From Thiomargarita sp. (lineage in GTDB: Bacteria; Pseudomonadota; Gammaproteobacteria; Beggiatoales; Beggiatoaceae): 64,000 bases of DNA. Both the position numbers and the translations under genes were made by a program. Shown here one piece after another: positions 33,554 through 41,660 of this stretch. The stretch covers positions 126,652 to 190,651 of the forward strand of contig DYNP01000004.1 of NCBI GenBank assembly GCA_020721005.1, written 5' to 3'. The notes beneath the pieces were generated by a model that worked only from the letters and a program-made list of their open reading frames with translations, made no database searches and was not told the origin of the DNA. The stretch's first letter is position 1. Each line of letters begins with the position of its first letter.

Positions 33554-34549
33554 TCACAACCAACGATTCCATTTGAACCACCACAACAAACTGCCGGCTA
33601 ACAGTCCCATGCTACCCAATACATAAAAGAAGCCATAACTATTCTCCAATAAGGGCAATTGGGCAAAATTCATCCCAAAAATACTTGCAATTAGGTTGAG
33701 TGGCAAAAATACAATCGACACCAAAGTTAAAAGCACGATGGTCTGATTAGTGCGTTGACTTTGCACAGAAAAATGTAATTGAATCAGAAACTCAATTTCA
33801 TTTTGTAAATTTTTAACATGATTAAGCACCCGATGAACATGCTCCACCAAATCATTGTAACGTACCATCAGAGACTCATCCAACACTTCTCGAGTCTCTT
33901 CCCGCCACCCCATCAATGTATCCACCTGTTGTTCACCCAAAATTTCCAGTTTTCGTAATTGACGCTTGTGGTTGATCAAAGAGGCCCATTCCCTAAAATT
34001 ATTGTGCACCAGTCTCAGCCGCCAACTGTCTAATTTTTCGGATAAAGGTTCCCGAAGGACTAAAAATTGAGTCACCATTACATCTAAAATTTGGTGCATC
34101 AAAGCCATAGGTTGGAAAGGTAAATGATGAGTCTTATAGCCATTGCTCAACAAACGTTTTTTCACAGTTTGCACCGCCAAATTATCCTGGGAATGCACAG
34201 TAATTAAACAATGTTCAAACAAGAAAAAAGCGGTCTGTTCAGTTTTTAATTTTTCAACTGTGGCCCCTTGACATAAGCCACGAAAAATAACCATGTCATA
34301 ACCTTGAGTCCCATCAAAGAATGAGGGGTGTAATTCATTAAGGCTGTCTAACAGGTGTTTTTCATCAATTTCAAATTCAATAACCGTTTTGATGGCTTCA
34401 TACCAGTTGGGTTGACTGCGATCAATATCAAACCAAATCAGTGGAAAATCAATAATATCTGTTGGATCTTCCAAAATTTGAGCTTTGCCATCTTTTCGAA
34501 AAGCAATAATTTCTATCATAGGATATTCCAAAGGGTAAAGGTCAGACAT
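33554..34549 (-). CDS. corA: CorA-family divalent cation transporter
   Basis: The 331-residue protein has a large cytoplasmic N-terminal domain and two C-terminal membrane helices, with the pore signature GMN in SIFGMNFAQLPLLENSYGFF at the end of the first helix. The family carries Mg2+, or Zn2+ in ZntB relatives. The loop after GMN (FAQLPLLENSYG) lacks the MPEL motif of classical Mg-type CorA, so the ion is open. The start could be 34549 or the ATG at 34519 (MIEIIAFRKDGK). It is convergent with the NusG-II gene. Confidence 0.88.
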   Translation of the reverse strand: MSDLYPLEYPMIEIIAFRKDGKAQILEDPTDIIDFPLIWFDIDRSQPNWYEAIKTVIEFEIDEKHLLDSLNELHPSFFDGTQGYDMVIFRGLCQGATVEKLKTEQTAFFLFEHCLITVHSQDNLAVQTVKKRLLSNGYKTHHLPFQPMALMHQILDVMVTQFLVLREPLSEKLDSWRLRLVHNNFREWASLINHKRQLRKLEILGEQQVDTLMGWREETREVLDESLMVRYNDLVEHVHRVLNHVKNLQNEIEFLIQLHFSVQSQRTNQTIVLLTLVSIVFLPLNLIASIFGMNFAQLPLLENSYGFFYVLGSMGLLAGSLLWWFKWNRWL

Positions 34550-34570
34550 GCTTGTTTGCTAAGCTCAATG

Positions 34571-34601
34571 AACCTGACAGGTGTTTAAAGCCCATCAGGT
34601 C
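34571..34601 (-). repeat. 31-bp dispersed hairpin, copy B
   Basis: Read on the minus strand it is GACCTGATGGGCTTTAAACA then CCTGTCAGGTT, a diverged form of the hairpin at 4272-4302. It sits between the C25 peptidase gene and corA and has no T-run on either side. Confidence 0.45.
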
Positions 34602-34629
34602 AAGGGAATTGTTTATAGAAAAGGGGAAA

Positions 34630-37431
34630 TCAAGGTTCAACTTGCAGACGAGAAGCTGGATCACCAATCAAGGTGAAAATGGTTAAACCTTCTTCATCAA
34701 CCCCAATGTTATAGGTGGCCACTTTGGCTTGACTGATCAATTCTCCTAAAATGCGCTTGTTTTGGGAAAAAATACCTTTAAACAATTCATATCCCATTTT
34801 TTCATAATGCCAACGGAAACTGAGACCAGTGGAGGAAAATACCGCAAAAGCACCTTTATCTGGGGCCAGTAAAAATTCTTCCCCAAGGGAATATTTGCGG
34901 GGATCAGCAAAATAGGCATTGAGGCAATTTAAAGCCAATAAAAAGGTTAAACGATTGTTGTTGGTCAATTGATTGACATTTTTGGATTCAAAGAGGTGCC
35001 GTTTGGCCCACAAAGTGATGTGCCCATGTCCAATATAATGGGTAATGAGTTGCCCTTGATCAATGTATTCAATAAGTTGAGCAGTGGCATCTTTGGCATC
35101 TGCATATTGTTTGAGATACAATTTGTCAATATTGTCCAAGTTTTTTAAGTAAAAAGTCATCTGCTCATTGACTTTTTCAAAGTTGTCATCATCATCTTCA
35201 TCGGCAATCAGCAACACACTGTTAAACGTGGCAGATTGGGTCTCATATTCAACCAGTTTTTTGATAATATTACTGACACTGATGACATCATGCCCAGGTA
35301 AGCGTCCAATCATCATTTCGGGCAGTGGATCATCACCTTCTAGGCTCACATACCAATTGTCAGTGGGGGTGACGCCAAAAATGGTATTGATCAGGTGGGG
35401 GGGAATGCGACTTTGTTTGTCCCGCAAGTAATTTTTGTAGTCCAGGGACCCTTCTCCCACCAACAATACATACTGAGGAGCAGGGGATTGCCAGTTGTAA
35501 TAAGTGTAACGCAAAAAGGCTTTAATGGCTTCTGGGGTGGGGAAACCAAAGCCAAATTCTTGATAAATGCGCTCTACACTGATGGCTTTGGTGGTTAGAC
35601 CTTGACTTTCACGGTGGGTTAATAGGGGTTGGGTGATGTATAACAATTCTTCTGGAGCAATGAGTAAGTAATCTGCTTGTATGTCCGTTCTCTTGAGTTC
35701 AGATGAGGCTAACTTTTTGATTTCACTGATCTGTTTAAAATGTTTGGGACTGACCGCATAGTAATGACCCGCTTCTGCAATTTCAGTCTCAAAACTGATT
35801 TGATGACCTTGATCAGTGGTTGAGTGGGTGGTGTTGAGGATTTCTTTTAAATGGGCTGGATTACTGAGATCAAATACTCGAATATCAGGATCTGAAAAAC
35901 CGGCGACTTGGATCAGTTGACGTCCAGGAGTGGTGATGGAGAATTTTAATTGGTCATCTGTGGCGACCAAGGCATGATTAAAGGTCAATTCTAGCCAGTT
36001 AAAGTAAACAAAGTCGACCTTTTGATTGGTTTGGTTGAGCAAGGCTAAGTGTAATTCATTGTCTCCTTCGAGTAAAAATTCTTTAGGCACAGTCCAATTT
36101 TCAAAATGAGCTTGGTTGCCCATTGTGGAGAACTCTTTGATAAGTTGTTGATTTAAATAAACTTGAACATGATGAGGCTGTTCTGGAATTTCTCCTTGTA
36201 CTGCTAATTTAAAGTTAACCTCGGTAGCAAAGGAGTCCAGTTTGGGAATGGATATTGTAAAGGAATTACCCACCAGGGAGTTTAAGCGTTCCCAGAACCA
36301 ATAGTCACTGGTTGGAGAATTGGGAGTTTCCAACCAGTATTTTCTATTGTTTTCAAAACGCAGTTTCTGGGTGCCATGAGTTAAGGGACTGTTGGACGTG
36401 GTGGGTTGTCCATTTAAAAAAGTGCCTCTGGGTATAGGAGCAGTGGTTTGTGTCGTTGGGGACAGGCGGGCTTTGGGAAGTTGCCAGCAGGTGAATTGAT
36501 AATGGGAATTTGTGGTATAGGGACTGTTAGGTTCATTGACATAAAACAGCAGAGAGTCTCCTGGCTTAAGTCCTTGAGAAGATTGACTGATTACTTGGGG
36601 AACAATTTGTTGGCTGGGACTGGCAAGTAACCAGTGACCTTGAGCTAGGCAGGTGTCGGGAATGTTGGCTTTGGAAAGGGTGGCATAGTCAAGGCGATGT
36701 AGGCCGGAGGTTGACAGGGAAAATTGGGCAGTGTAACGAGGTCCCCAAGTGGATTCGTTGGAAGATTGACGGGCTATTTGGCGGGCTCGGTAACCTGTGA
36801 TCAGGTTTTGTTGGAGAGGGGTGAATATTTCATTAGGCAATTCAGCCGGATCGATGAGGGGGGGTAAGGGTTGGCTGAATTGTAGGCGAAAACGTAATTT
36901 GGAGGAGAGGTGCAGAGTTTGTTGTTGGGGGTGCCATTGGAAAGGGGTGATTTTTACGCGCAGCACCGGGGTGCCTCGCCAATGGGCTCGTTGATCCAGG
37001 TGAATGGGGTGGGCTGGATAAGGTTGCGAGTTGGAATAAATGGCGTCTTGTCGGGTAAATTGTGTGGTGATGTGACCAGTCTCCAGGGATATGGGACGAG
37101 AGACCGGGTAAGGAGTGACGGTTGGAAGTACTTCAGTGACTTGTTCCAGCAGGGTTAATTGGATTTCACCCGTGGCTGGGACTTGGAAAAGTCCGGCGGT
37201 GATGGGCAATTCTGGAGCGCCAATTTCAGTGGTACTGCCCCATTCGGGAATGTGGAGGCGTTGGTATGGTTTGCCATCTTCTCCAATGAGGGTAGAAATG
37301 GTGAAAGGGGGAAGTTGGAATTGGATGTCGAGACTGTAGTCATCGGCTTTGATGATTTCAAAGTCTGAGGCGAGTAAAGGGGCAGTGATCAGGAATGATA
37401 GGAGTATTATGAGGAGCCGTGGATGGTGCAT
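34630..37431 (-). CDS. Secreted C25 (gingipain-like) cysteine peptidase
   Basis: From the ATG at 37431 there is a signal peptide (MHHPRLLIILLSFLITAPLL, cut after ALLAS-type residues) and 933 residues. The N-terminal half contains propeptide-like and beta-sandwich regions. The C25 domain spans about 620-925, with SPAPQYVLLVGEGSLDYKNY, a catalytic His near H802 (LITHYIGHGHITLW) and Cys near C836 (LALNCLNAYFADPRKYSLGE). The His-Cys distance of about 34 fits gingipains. In Bacteroidetes such enzymes leave by type IX secretion with a C-terminal sorting domain; here the chain ends soon after the catalytic domain without that domain. The site and substrate of action are unknown, presumably outside or in the periplasm. 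Confidence 0.85.
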   Translation of the reverse strand: MHHPRLLIILLSFLITAPLLASDFEIIKADDYSLDIQFQLPPFTISTLIGEDGKPYQRLHIPEWGSTTEIGAPELPITAGLFQVPATGEIQLTLLEQVTEVLPTVTPYPVSRPISLETGHITTQFTRQDAIYSNSQPYPAHPIHLDQRAHWRGTPVLRVKITPFQWHPQQQTLHLSSKLRFRLQFSQPLPPLIDPAELPNEIFTPLQQNLITGYRARQIARQSSNESTWGPRYTAQFSLSTSGLHRLDYATLSKANIPDTCLAQGHWLLASPSQQIVPQVISQSSQGLKPGDSLLFYVNEPNSPYTTNSHYQFTCWQLPKARLSPTTQTTAPIPRGTFLNGQPTTSNSPLTHGTQKLRFENNRKYWLETPNSPTSDYWFWERLNSLVGNSFTISIPKLDSFATEVNFKLAVQGEIPEQPHHVQVYLNQQLIKEFSTMGNQAHFENWTVPKEFLLEGDNELHLALLNQTNQKVDFVYFNWLELTFNHALVATDDQLKFSITTPGRQLIQVAGFSDPDIRVFDLSNPAHLKEILNTTHSTTDQGHQISFETEIAEAGHYYAVSPKHFKQISEIKKLASSELKRTDIQADYLLIAPEELLYITQPLLTHRESQGLTTKAISVERIYQEFGFGFPTPEAIKAFLRYTYYNWQSPAPQYVLLVGEGSLDYKNYLRDKQSRIPPHLINTIFGVTPTDNWYVSLEGDDPLPEMMIGRLPGHDVISVSNIIKKLVEYETQSATFNSVLLIADEDDDDNFEKVNEQMTFYLKNLDNIDKLYLKQYADAKDATAQLIEYIDQGQLITHYIGHGHITLWAKRHLFESKNVNQLTNNNRLTFLLALNCLNAYFADPRKYSLGEEFLLAPDKGAFAVFSSTGLSFRWHYEKMGYELFKGIFSQNKRILGELISQAKVATYNIGVDEEGLTIFTLIGDPASRLQVEP

Positions 37432-37528
37432 AGTGGATTGTCTAATTAAGATATAAGAAAGGGTGGGTTGGACAGGTTTGGGAACCCGCCAGATTTTACA
37501 GAAGAGAATGGCTAAAGAGCAGAAACTT

Positions 37529-37560
37529 AGCATTGTTCCCAGGACAAGTCATGGTAGTAT
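37529..37560 (-). pseudogene. Duplicated 3' tip of the rhodanese gene
   Basis: AGCATTGTTCCCAGGACAAG then TCATGGTAGTA matches 37727-37758, the end of the rhodanese gene (AGCATTGTTCCCAAGGTAAG...). The minus strand still encodes YYHDLSWEQC-stop against RYHGLPWEQC-stop. Only about 10 codons remain. It lies on the other side of the inverted pair at 37563-37680. Confidence 0.6.
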
Positions 37561-37562
37561 CT

Positions 37563-37680
37563 ATGTAGGATGCGCTGAGCGTTTTTTGCGAAGCGCATCA
37601 ATTGAGGATATTTAAGTTGGGAACATGAGAGTCAACGCGACAGATACGCTTTGCAAAAAACGCTCAGCACACCCTACACA
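37563..37680. repeat. Inverted pair of REP-like words
   Basis: ATGTAGGATGCGCTGAGCGT then TTTTTGCGAAGCGCATC on the left, and its complement on the right (GATACGCTTTGCAAAAAACG then CTCAGCACACCCTACACA). Each arm is about 38 bp and the two differ at a few bases. With a spacer of about 40 bp they form a REPIN-like unit. A weaker relative occurs at 28531. Confidence 0.7.
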
Positions 37681-37725
37681 GTATACGTGATTTCTTTTTA
37701 TAGTGTGTTAGCTATATTCCCAAGT

Positions 37726-38175
37726 TTAGCATTGTTCCCAAGGTAAGCCATGGTAGCGCCAGCCTCCCGAAGTGCTGCGGTGATGGTTGGCATCCAGGGG
37801 ACCCTCGAAGCCTTCTAACACGTTGTAAACTTTGACAAAACCTTCTTGAATGAGTAGGTTGCCGGCTTCGACTGAGCGGCGGCCACTGCGACAAATTAAC
37901 AGCACGGGAACGCCATCAATTTCGCAGTTTTGAGGATGATAGACGACGCCTCCCAGTAATATTTTGCGGATGTCAGCGGCAAAGCGAGGGTTGATTTTCC
38001 AGTCGGGTTCGTCGATCCAGGCGATGTGAATGGCGCCTTTGGGATGTCCAATGAAGAGGTATTCCATTTCGGAACGAATGTCGATGAGGACTGCAGTGGG
38101 ATCGTCTTGCAGCATTTGCCAAGTTTCTTTGGGGGTGATGGAGAGTAATTTAGGGTGCTCAGTGTTTTCGGGCAT
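37726..38175 (-). CDS. Rhodanese-like sulfurtransferase
   Basis: The 149-residue single-domain rhodanese has the active-site loop CRSGRRSVEAGNLL and the N-terminal VLIDIRSEMEYLFIGHPKGA followed by IHIAW. It ends in the typical GWRYHGLPWEQC. The family moves sulfane sulfur from thiosulfate or persulfides; no signal peptide is seen, so it is cytoplasmic. It is the last gene of the FHA/PP2C cluster, 16 bp after nfeD. Confidence 0.9.
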   Translation of the reverse strand: MPENTEHPKLLSITPKETWQMLQDDPTAVLIDIRSEMEYLFIGHPKGAIHIAWIDEPDWKINPRFAADIRKILLGGVVYHPQNCEIDGVPVLLICRSGRRSVEAGNLLIQEGFVKVYNVLEGFEGPLDANHHRSTSGGWRYHGLPWEQC

Positions 38176-38191
38176 GGTGAGGATTCCTGGT

Positions 38192-38638
38192 TTATAAAGG
38201 TTCTACTTTGAGGTGAGTGTTTTCTACAGCGATGATTTTAACTTTGGTGCCAGTGGGGCAGTCTGGTCCTTCAATGTTCCAGCTGCCGTCTCCAATGTTG
38301 AGCCGACTGCGTCTATTGACAATGGGGGTGTCTAGGGTGAAAATTTGTCCAATGTATTCAGTCCCTCGTTGATTGAGGTCGGGGCGATCGGTTTGGGCAG
38401 AGGATTTGGCCAGGTAGTGGTGAGCAACGAATACACTGATTACTGAGGCTATTGAGAATATCAGTACTTGGTATTCTAGCATCAGGTAAGGGAATAGCCA
38501 CAGCAAAAGTCCAATGCCAATGGCAGCTATCCCGGACCATAGGAAGAAAGTGGCGGGAACAAGAAGTTCTAAAACCAGTAGAATGGCAGCCAGTATCCAC
38601 CAGTGCCAATAGGTGATGACAGTAGATATTTCACTCAT
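38192..38638 (-). CDS. NfeD-like membrane protein
   Basis: I use the ATG at 38638, whose ATGAGTGA overlaps the PP2C stop; an upstream frame to 38800 would lie inside the PP2C gene. The 148-residue protein has an N-terminal pair or trio of helices (about 10-75; WWILAAILLVLELLVPATFF) and a C-terminal OB-fold (about 85-148; RGTEYIGQIFTLDTPIVNRR, LNIGDGSWNIEGPDCPTGTK). This is the short NfeD form found next to stomatin-like proteins. No stomatin gene is here; coupling to the phosphatase gene ties it to that operon. Confidence 0.88.
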   Translation of the reverse strand: MSEISTVITYWHWWILAAILLVLELLVPATFFLWSGIAAIGIGLLLWLFPYLMLEYQVLIFSIASVISVFVAHHYLAKSSAQTDRPDLNQRGTEYIGQIFTLDTPIVNRRSRLNIGDGSWNIEGPDCPTGTKVKIIAVENTHLKVEPL

Positions 38639-39815
38639 AATATATACCTGTGGGTTTATAAGGAATCGGAGAGGGTAAACAGTGGTTTGGGCGATAGGGA
38701 ATGTGAACGGGTGTGCTGAAATAGCAAGGGTTACCGGGTTGGATAAAGGTGGGAAGATTGAGGGGAATAGTTTGAAAAGTATTATGCAATCCCAGTTCAA
38801 ATAAAAGGGGGATTGGTAAGAGGAAATCGGTTGGAGCAGAAAATATATTTTTTGAGTTCGTGGGGAACTTATGGGTAAACAAGGTATTTTCTTCTGGAGT
38901 TTTTTCTAGTAGAATAGGCTTGGGGGTTAACCATTCTTGAAGTGGAGAATGACTCCAGAATAAGATACCTAATAGGGTAAACAGCAGTAAGTTACTGATC
39001 AGAATTTTTGGTTTTTTTTTAGAATTTGGTAATTCTTTGGGTATTTTTACAAACAGTGCAGTGGTATTATCTTGATTCCAGAGTCCTTTATCTTTAATGG
39101 CTTCCAGTAACTCATTTACAGTTTCTAGAGCCGGATTATTTTTTTGTAGGCAGTGAGCAATTTCAGTGTCGGACAGGGTGAACAGTCCATCACTGGCTAA
39201 GAGTATGCAGTCTCCCGGAAATAGTTCGGTGGGAACGGGAGGTTGATCAATCATCTCAATGGGATTGCCGGTGAGAGCTGAGAATAATACGTTGCGTTCG
39301 GGATGCCAATTGGCTTCTTGAGCGGTGAGAAATCCACGTCGCACTTGTTCCTTAAGAATGGGCTTCATGGAATGGTCAGCGTTGAGCCGGCGTAATTTAC
39401 CAGTATTGTCGTAAAGCCACAAGGGGGAATCGCCCACACTGATCCATTCGATTTGTTCTTCGGTGACAACGACTCCCACCAACGTGCAGCCCATGCCTTG
39501 TAATTCCGGGTGAATTTGTACTTCTGCGGCAATTTTTTGGTTGGCGTGTTGTAAGGCATGTTTGAGGCGTTGGGCAGCGTTCCCAGAGCTGAGTTGATAA
39601 GCGTCCATAAAGGACTGTACGGCACAACTGCTGGCATGAGCGCCTCCTTGATGTCCACCCATCCCATCCGCCAGTACCATGAGTAATTCTTGGGGTTGGG
39701 TGTTATCCAGTCCAAAGTCATCTTCTTGGTAGTCTCGTTTTCCTTGGATGCGTTGTCCAGCAAAATGTTGATTTGGGATTAGGAATTGGTTTGCCAATCG
39801 AAATTTTCTCCACAT
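38631..39815 (-). CDS. PP2C-family Ser/Thr phosphatase with C-terminal membrane anchor
   Basis: The 394-residue protein has a PP2C domain (about 15-255) with GKRDYQEDDFG, VLADGMGGHQGGAHASSCAV, WISVGDSPLWLYDNTGKLRR, LLASDGLFTLSDTEI and DNTTALFV. The metal-binding aspartates of the family are in place. A membrane helix follows (about 272-288; ILISNLLLFTLLGILFWSHS), then a Pro-rich about 100-residue tail on the far side. The domain order resembles bacterial PP2Cs that reverse Hanks-type kinases and act on FHA ligands. The gene overlaps the upstream FHA gene by about 37 bp if the ATG at 39815 is used; a TTG inside the overlap is possible. Confidence 0.9.
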   Translation of the reverse strand: MWRKFRLANQFLIPNQHFAGQRIQGKRDYQEDDFGLDNTQPQELLMVLADGMGGHQGGAHASSCAVQSFMDAYQLSSGNAAQRLKHALQHANQKIAAEVQIHPELQGMGCTLVGVVVTEEQIEWISVGDSPLWLYDNTGKLRRLNADHSMKPILKEQVRRGFLTAQEANWHPERNVLFSALTGNPIEMIDQPPVPTELFPGDCILLASDGLFTLSDTEIAHCLQKNNPALETVNELLEAIKDKGLWNQDNTTALFVKIPKELPNSKKKPKILISNLLLFTLLGILFWSHSPLQEWLTPKPILLEKTPEENTLFTHKFPTNSKNIFSAPTDFLLPIPLLFELGLHNTFQTIPLNLPTFIQPGNPCYFSTPVHIPYRPNHCLPSPIPYKPTGIYYE

Positions 39816-40351
39816 AAAGGTACAAAACGTAAGGTGGTCTGGCCGAGCATAATGTTTTCTCCCCCTCGCAATTCTTGGGGAATCAACAGGGGTTGGTCGC
39901 CCAAATAGGTGAGATTACGTCCTCCTCCATGTTGTACATAAAATTTTCGGCCACGAGGGTCATAGCTGATCAGGGCGTGTTGATTGCGAGAGATTTCTTC
40001 ATCTCCAAAGTCTAAACAGACTCGCTCTTGTTGGCTGCGGCCCAGACTGTTCATGCCATAGCCCAAGGATAGGACATGGCCTTTTCCTGGTCCGTTGATA
40101 ACGACCAGCCAACCGACAATGGGATCGGCCATCTTGTCAGTGGTTGCGGGTAAGTTGGTCTCAGGAGATCGATGGAAGAGAATGCGGGTTTTGGGTTCAT
40201 GACTGGGTTCATAAGAGGCAGTTGAAGGTAAAGCTGTCTCTGTTATTAGAGTAGTTGGAGGTTCCTCTTCCGATTTGGAAAGAGAACGAGTTTTATTGTC
40301 TTCCAGTTGGCCACGTTTTAGGTGAGCTGTGGATCCACGAAAAATAGGCAT
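39779..40351 (-). CDS. FHA-domain protein
   Basis: The ATG at 40351 has a strong AAGGAG site 7 bp upstream and gives 190 residues; the in-frame ATG at 40381 lacks such a site. An N-terminal disordered, Ser/Thr/Pro-rich arm (about 1-70) contains threonines that could be phosphorylated. The FHA domain (about 85-180) shows NSLGRSQQERVCLDFGDEEI, SRNQHALISYDP, and GRNLTYLGDQPLLIPQELRG. FHA domains bind phosphothreonine. It is placed between the ExbB-like and PP2C genes. Confidence 0.85.
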   Translation of the reverse strand: MPIFRGSTAHLKRGQLEDNKTRSLSKSEEEPPTTLITETALPSTASYEPSHEPKTRILFHRSPETNLPATTDKMADPIVGWLVVINGPGKGHVLSLGYGMNSLGRSQQERVCLDFGDEEISRNQHALISYDPRGRKFYVQHGGGRNLTYLGDQPLLIPQELRGGENIMLGQTTLRFVPLCGENFDWQTNS

Positions 40352-40385
40352 GATGTGCTCCTTAAAGAAATTTGGGGGCATAATT

Positions 40386-41141
40386 TTATGAGAGGTAGAG
40401 TCGATTGATCAGGTTGTCCAGGCAGTACTGACCTGCCAAATTAAGGGAATATTCTTCTTTACCCTGCGCAAATTGGGTGATGAATACCAGAATGGCAGCT
40501 TGGATGAGACCCAATAGGGTGGTGTAGAAGGCAACTCCAAGACGTTGAGTCAATTCAGCCAGCAAGCTGGGGTCTTGGAAATTGGCAGTCCCGGCATAAT
40601 TTAAGGCTAAGGTGACGCCGATGACTGTGCCCATGAAGCCTAGGCTGGGAATTAACCAAGTGATATAACGTAACATATTGTAACGTAGGTCTATTTCATG
40701 CAGGTATAAGTCCAAGCTGGAATTGAGAAGGTGATGGGAATGTTCAACTGAAGGATGAGTGTAAAATTGTAAAATGACTCGTTTGATCAGACGGGGCAGA
40801 AAGAGTTCCGTGTCACCGTTGGATTCCCGAATTCGTTTGTAAATGCTGGCCAAATCCTTAGCTTGTAAAATAGTCCGTTCATCCTCAGGCAGATAGTGTT
40901 GATGGAGTTGACGTTCTTCTGCCAGAGCAGAGTGTAAACGTCCGCTAACTTCACCTAAACCCATGAAGAACACTAACCACATTAAATTTTGTACGGTAAA
41001 GGGATATAATGAGTTGTCTTGTCGGTGATCCAACAGGAGTCTTGCACTGGTACTGTCAAATTCCAGTATAAAATGCAAGGACACCACAAAGATGATGCCT
41101 AACAAGCCGGCAATAAGAAGTATATACCCTGATCTTCTCAT
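40386..41141 (-). CDS. MotA/TolQ/ExbB-like channel protein
   Basis: The 251-residue protein has an N-terminal helix (about 5-27), a second (about 48-66), and a conserved channel region near the C-terminus: YITWLIPSLGFMGTVIGVTL (about 158-180) and GVAFYTTLLGLIQAAILVFI (about 203-225). The SLGFMGTVIGVTLAL motif is characteristic of MotA/TolQ/ExbB proteins. No MotB/ExbD/TolR-like partner is in this cluster; the nearest such gene is at 1675. Lying between two FHA genes, it could be regulated by phosphorylation. Confidence 0.85.
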   Translation of the reverse strand: MRRSGYILLIAGLLGIIFVVSLHFILEFDSTSARLLLDHRQDNSLYPFTVQNLMWLVFFMGLGEVSGRLHSALAEERQLHQHYLPEDERTILQAKDLASIYKRIRESNGDTELFLPRLIKRVILQFYTHPSVEHSHHLLNSSLDLYLHEIDLRYNMLRYITWLIPSLGFMGTVIGVTLALNYAGTANFQDPSLLAELTQRLGVAFYTTLLGLIQAAILVFITQFAQGKEEYSLNLAGQYCLDNLINRLYLS

Positions 41142-41150
41142 AACACAGGC

Positions 41151-41534
41151 CTAATCATGTCGTATAATAATTTCCCCAGTTTCTGGATTGCGTTCTATCC
41201 GTCCTTTAAGAGCAAAGGAAGCCTGTTTGGGAGAAGGAGTGGTTGGAAGGCTGGATACTTTTAAAAATGCAGGCAATTGTTGCAACAATTGACTGACTGA
41301 AGTAGAATAAGTGCCCAACCATAATGGCTCATTAAAGTCTACATAGTCCTGCTGAATGCGTATTTTTTTACCCGACGATTGCCGAAAAGTTCCATTAGTA
41401 CTGTTACAATCTGTTATATAATAACGTCCTTCACGATCCACAGTGAGCTCAATGTGCATACGGCTCACCGTATGTTGAGGATCAATCAGTACGATATCCG
41501 TTTTTCGGCTACACCCCACAGAAAAAGTTTTCAT
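41151..41534 (-). CDS. FHA-domain protein (first gene of the cluster)
   Basis: The start at 41534 gives MKTFSVGCSRKTDIVLIDPQ, the normal beginning of an FHA domain; a longer frame to 41564 adds ten residues. The domain (about 1-70) has the conserved SRMHIELTVDREGRYYITDC followed by NSTNGTF. A C-terminal arm of about 55 residues, with ETGEIIIRHD at the end, is of unknown function. The gene lies 9 bp before the ExbB-like gene and is divergent from nadE. Confidence 0.88.
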   Translation of the reverse strand: MKTFSVGCSRKTDIVLIDPQHTVSRMHIELTVDREGRYYITDCNSTNGTFRQSSGKKIRIQQDYVDFNEPLWLGTYSTSVSQLLQQLPAFLKVSSLPTTPSPKQASFALKGRIERNPETGEIIIRHD

Positions 41535-41660
41535 ATTCGCTGCCTCAAACCCAACTCTCCTCAACGGTTGCTTTGCTGGGAAAGGTTGTAAGGGAAGTTG
41601 AATTTATCAACAATCCATTCATTTGTCTACAAAATTGACCACCGCTTAGGAAAAATGGCC

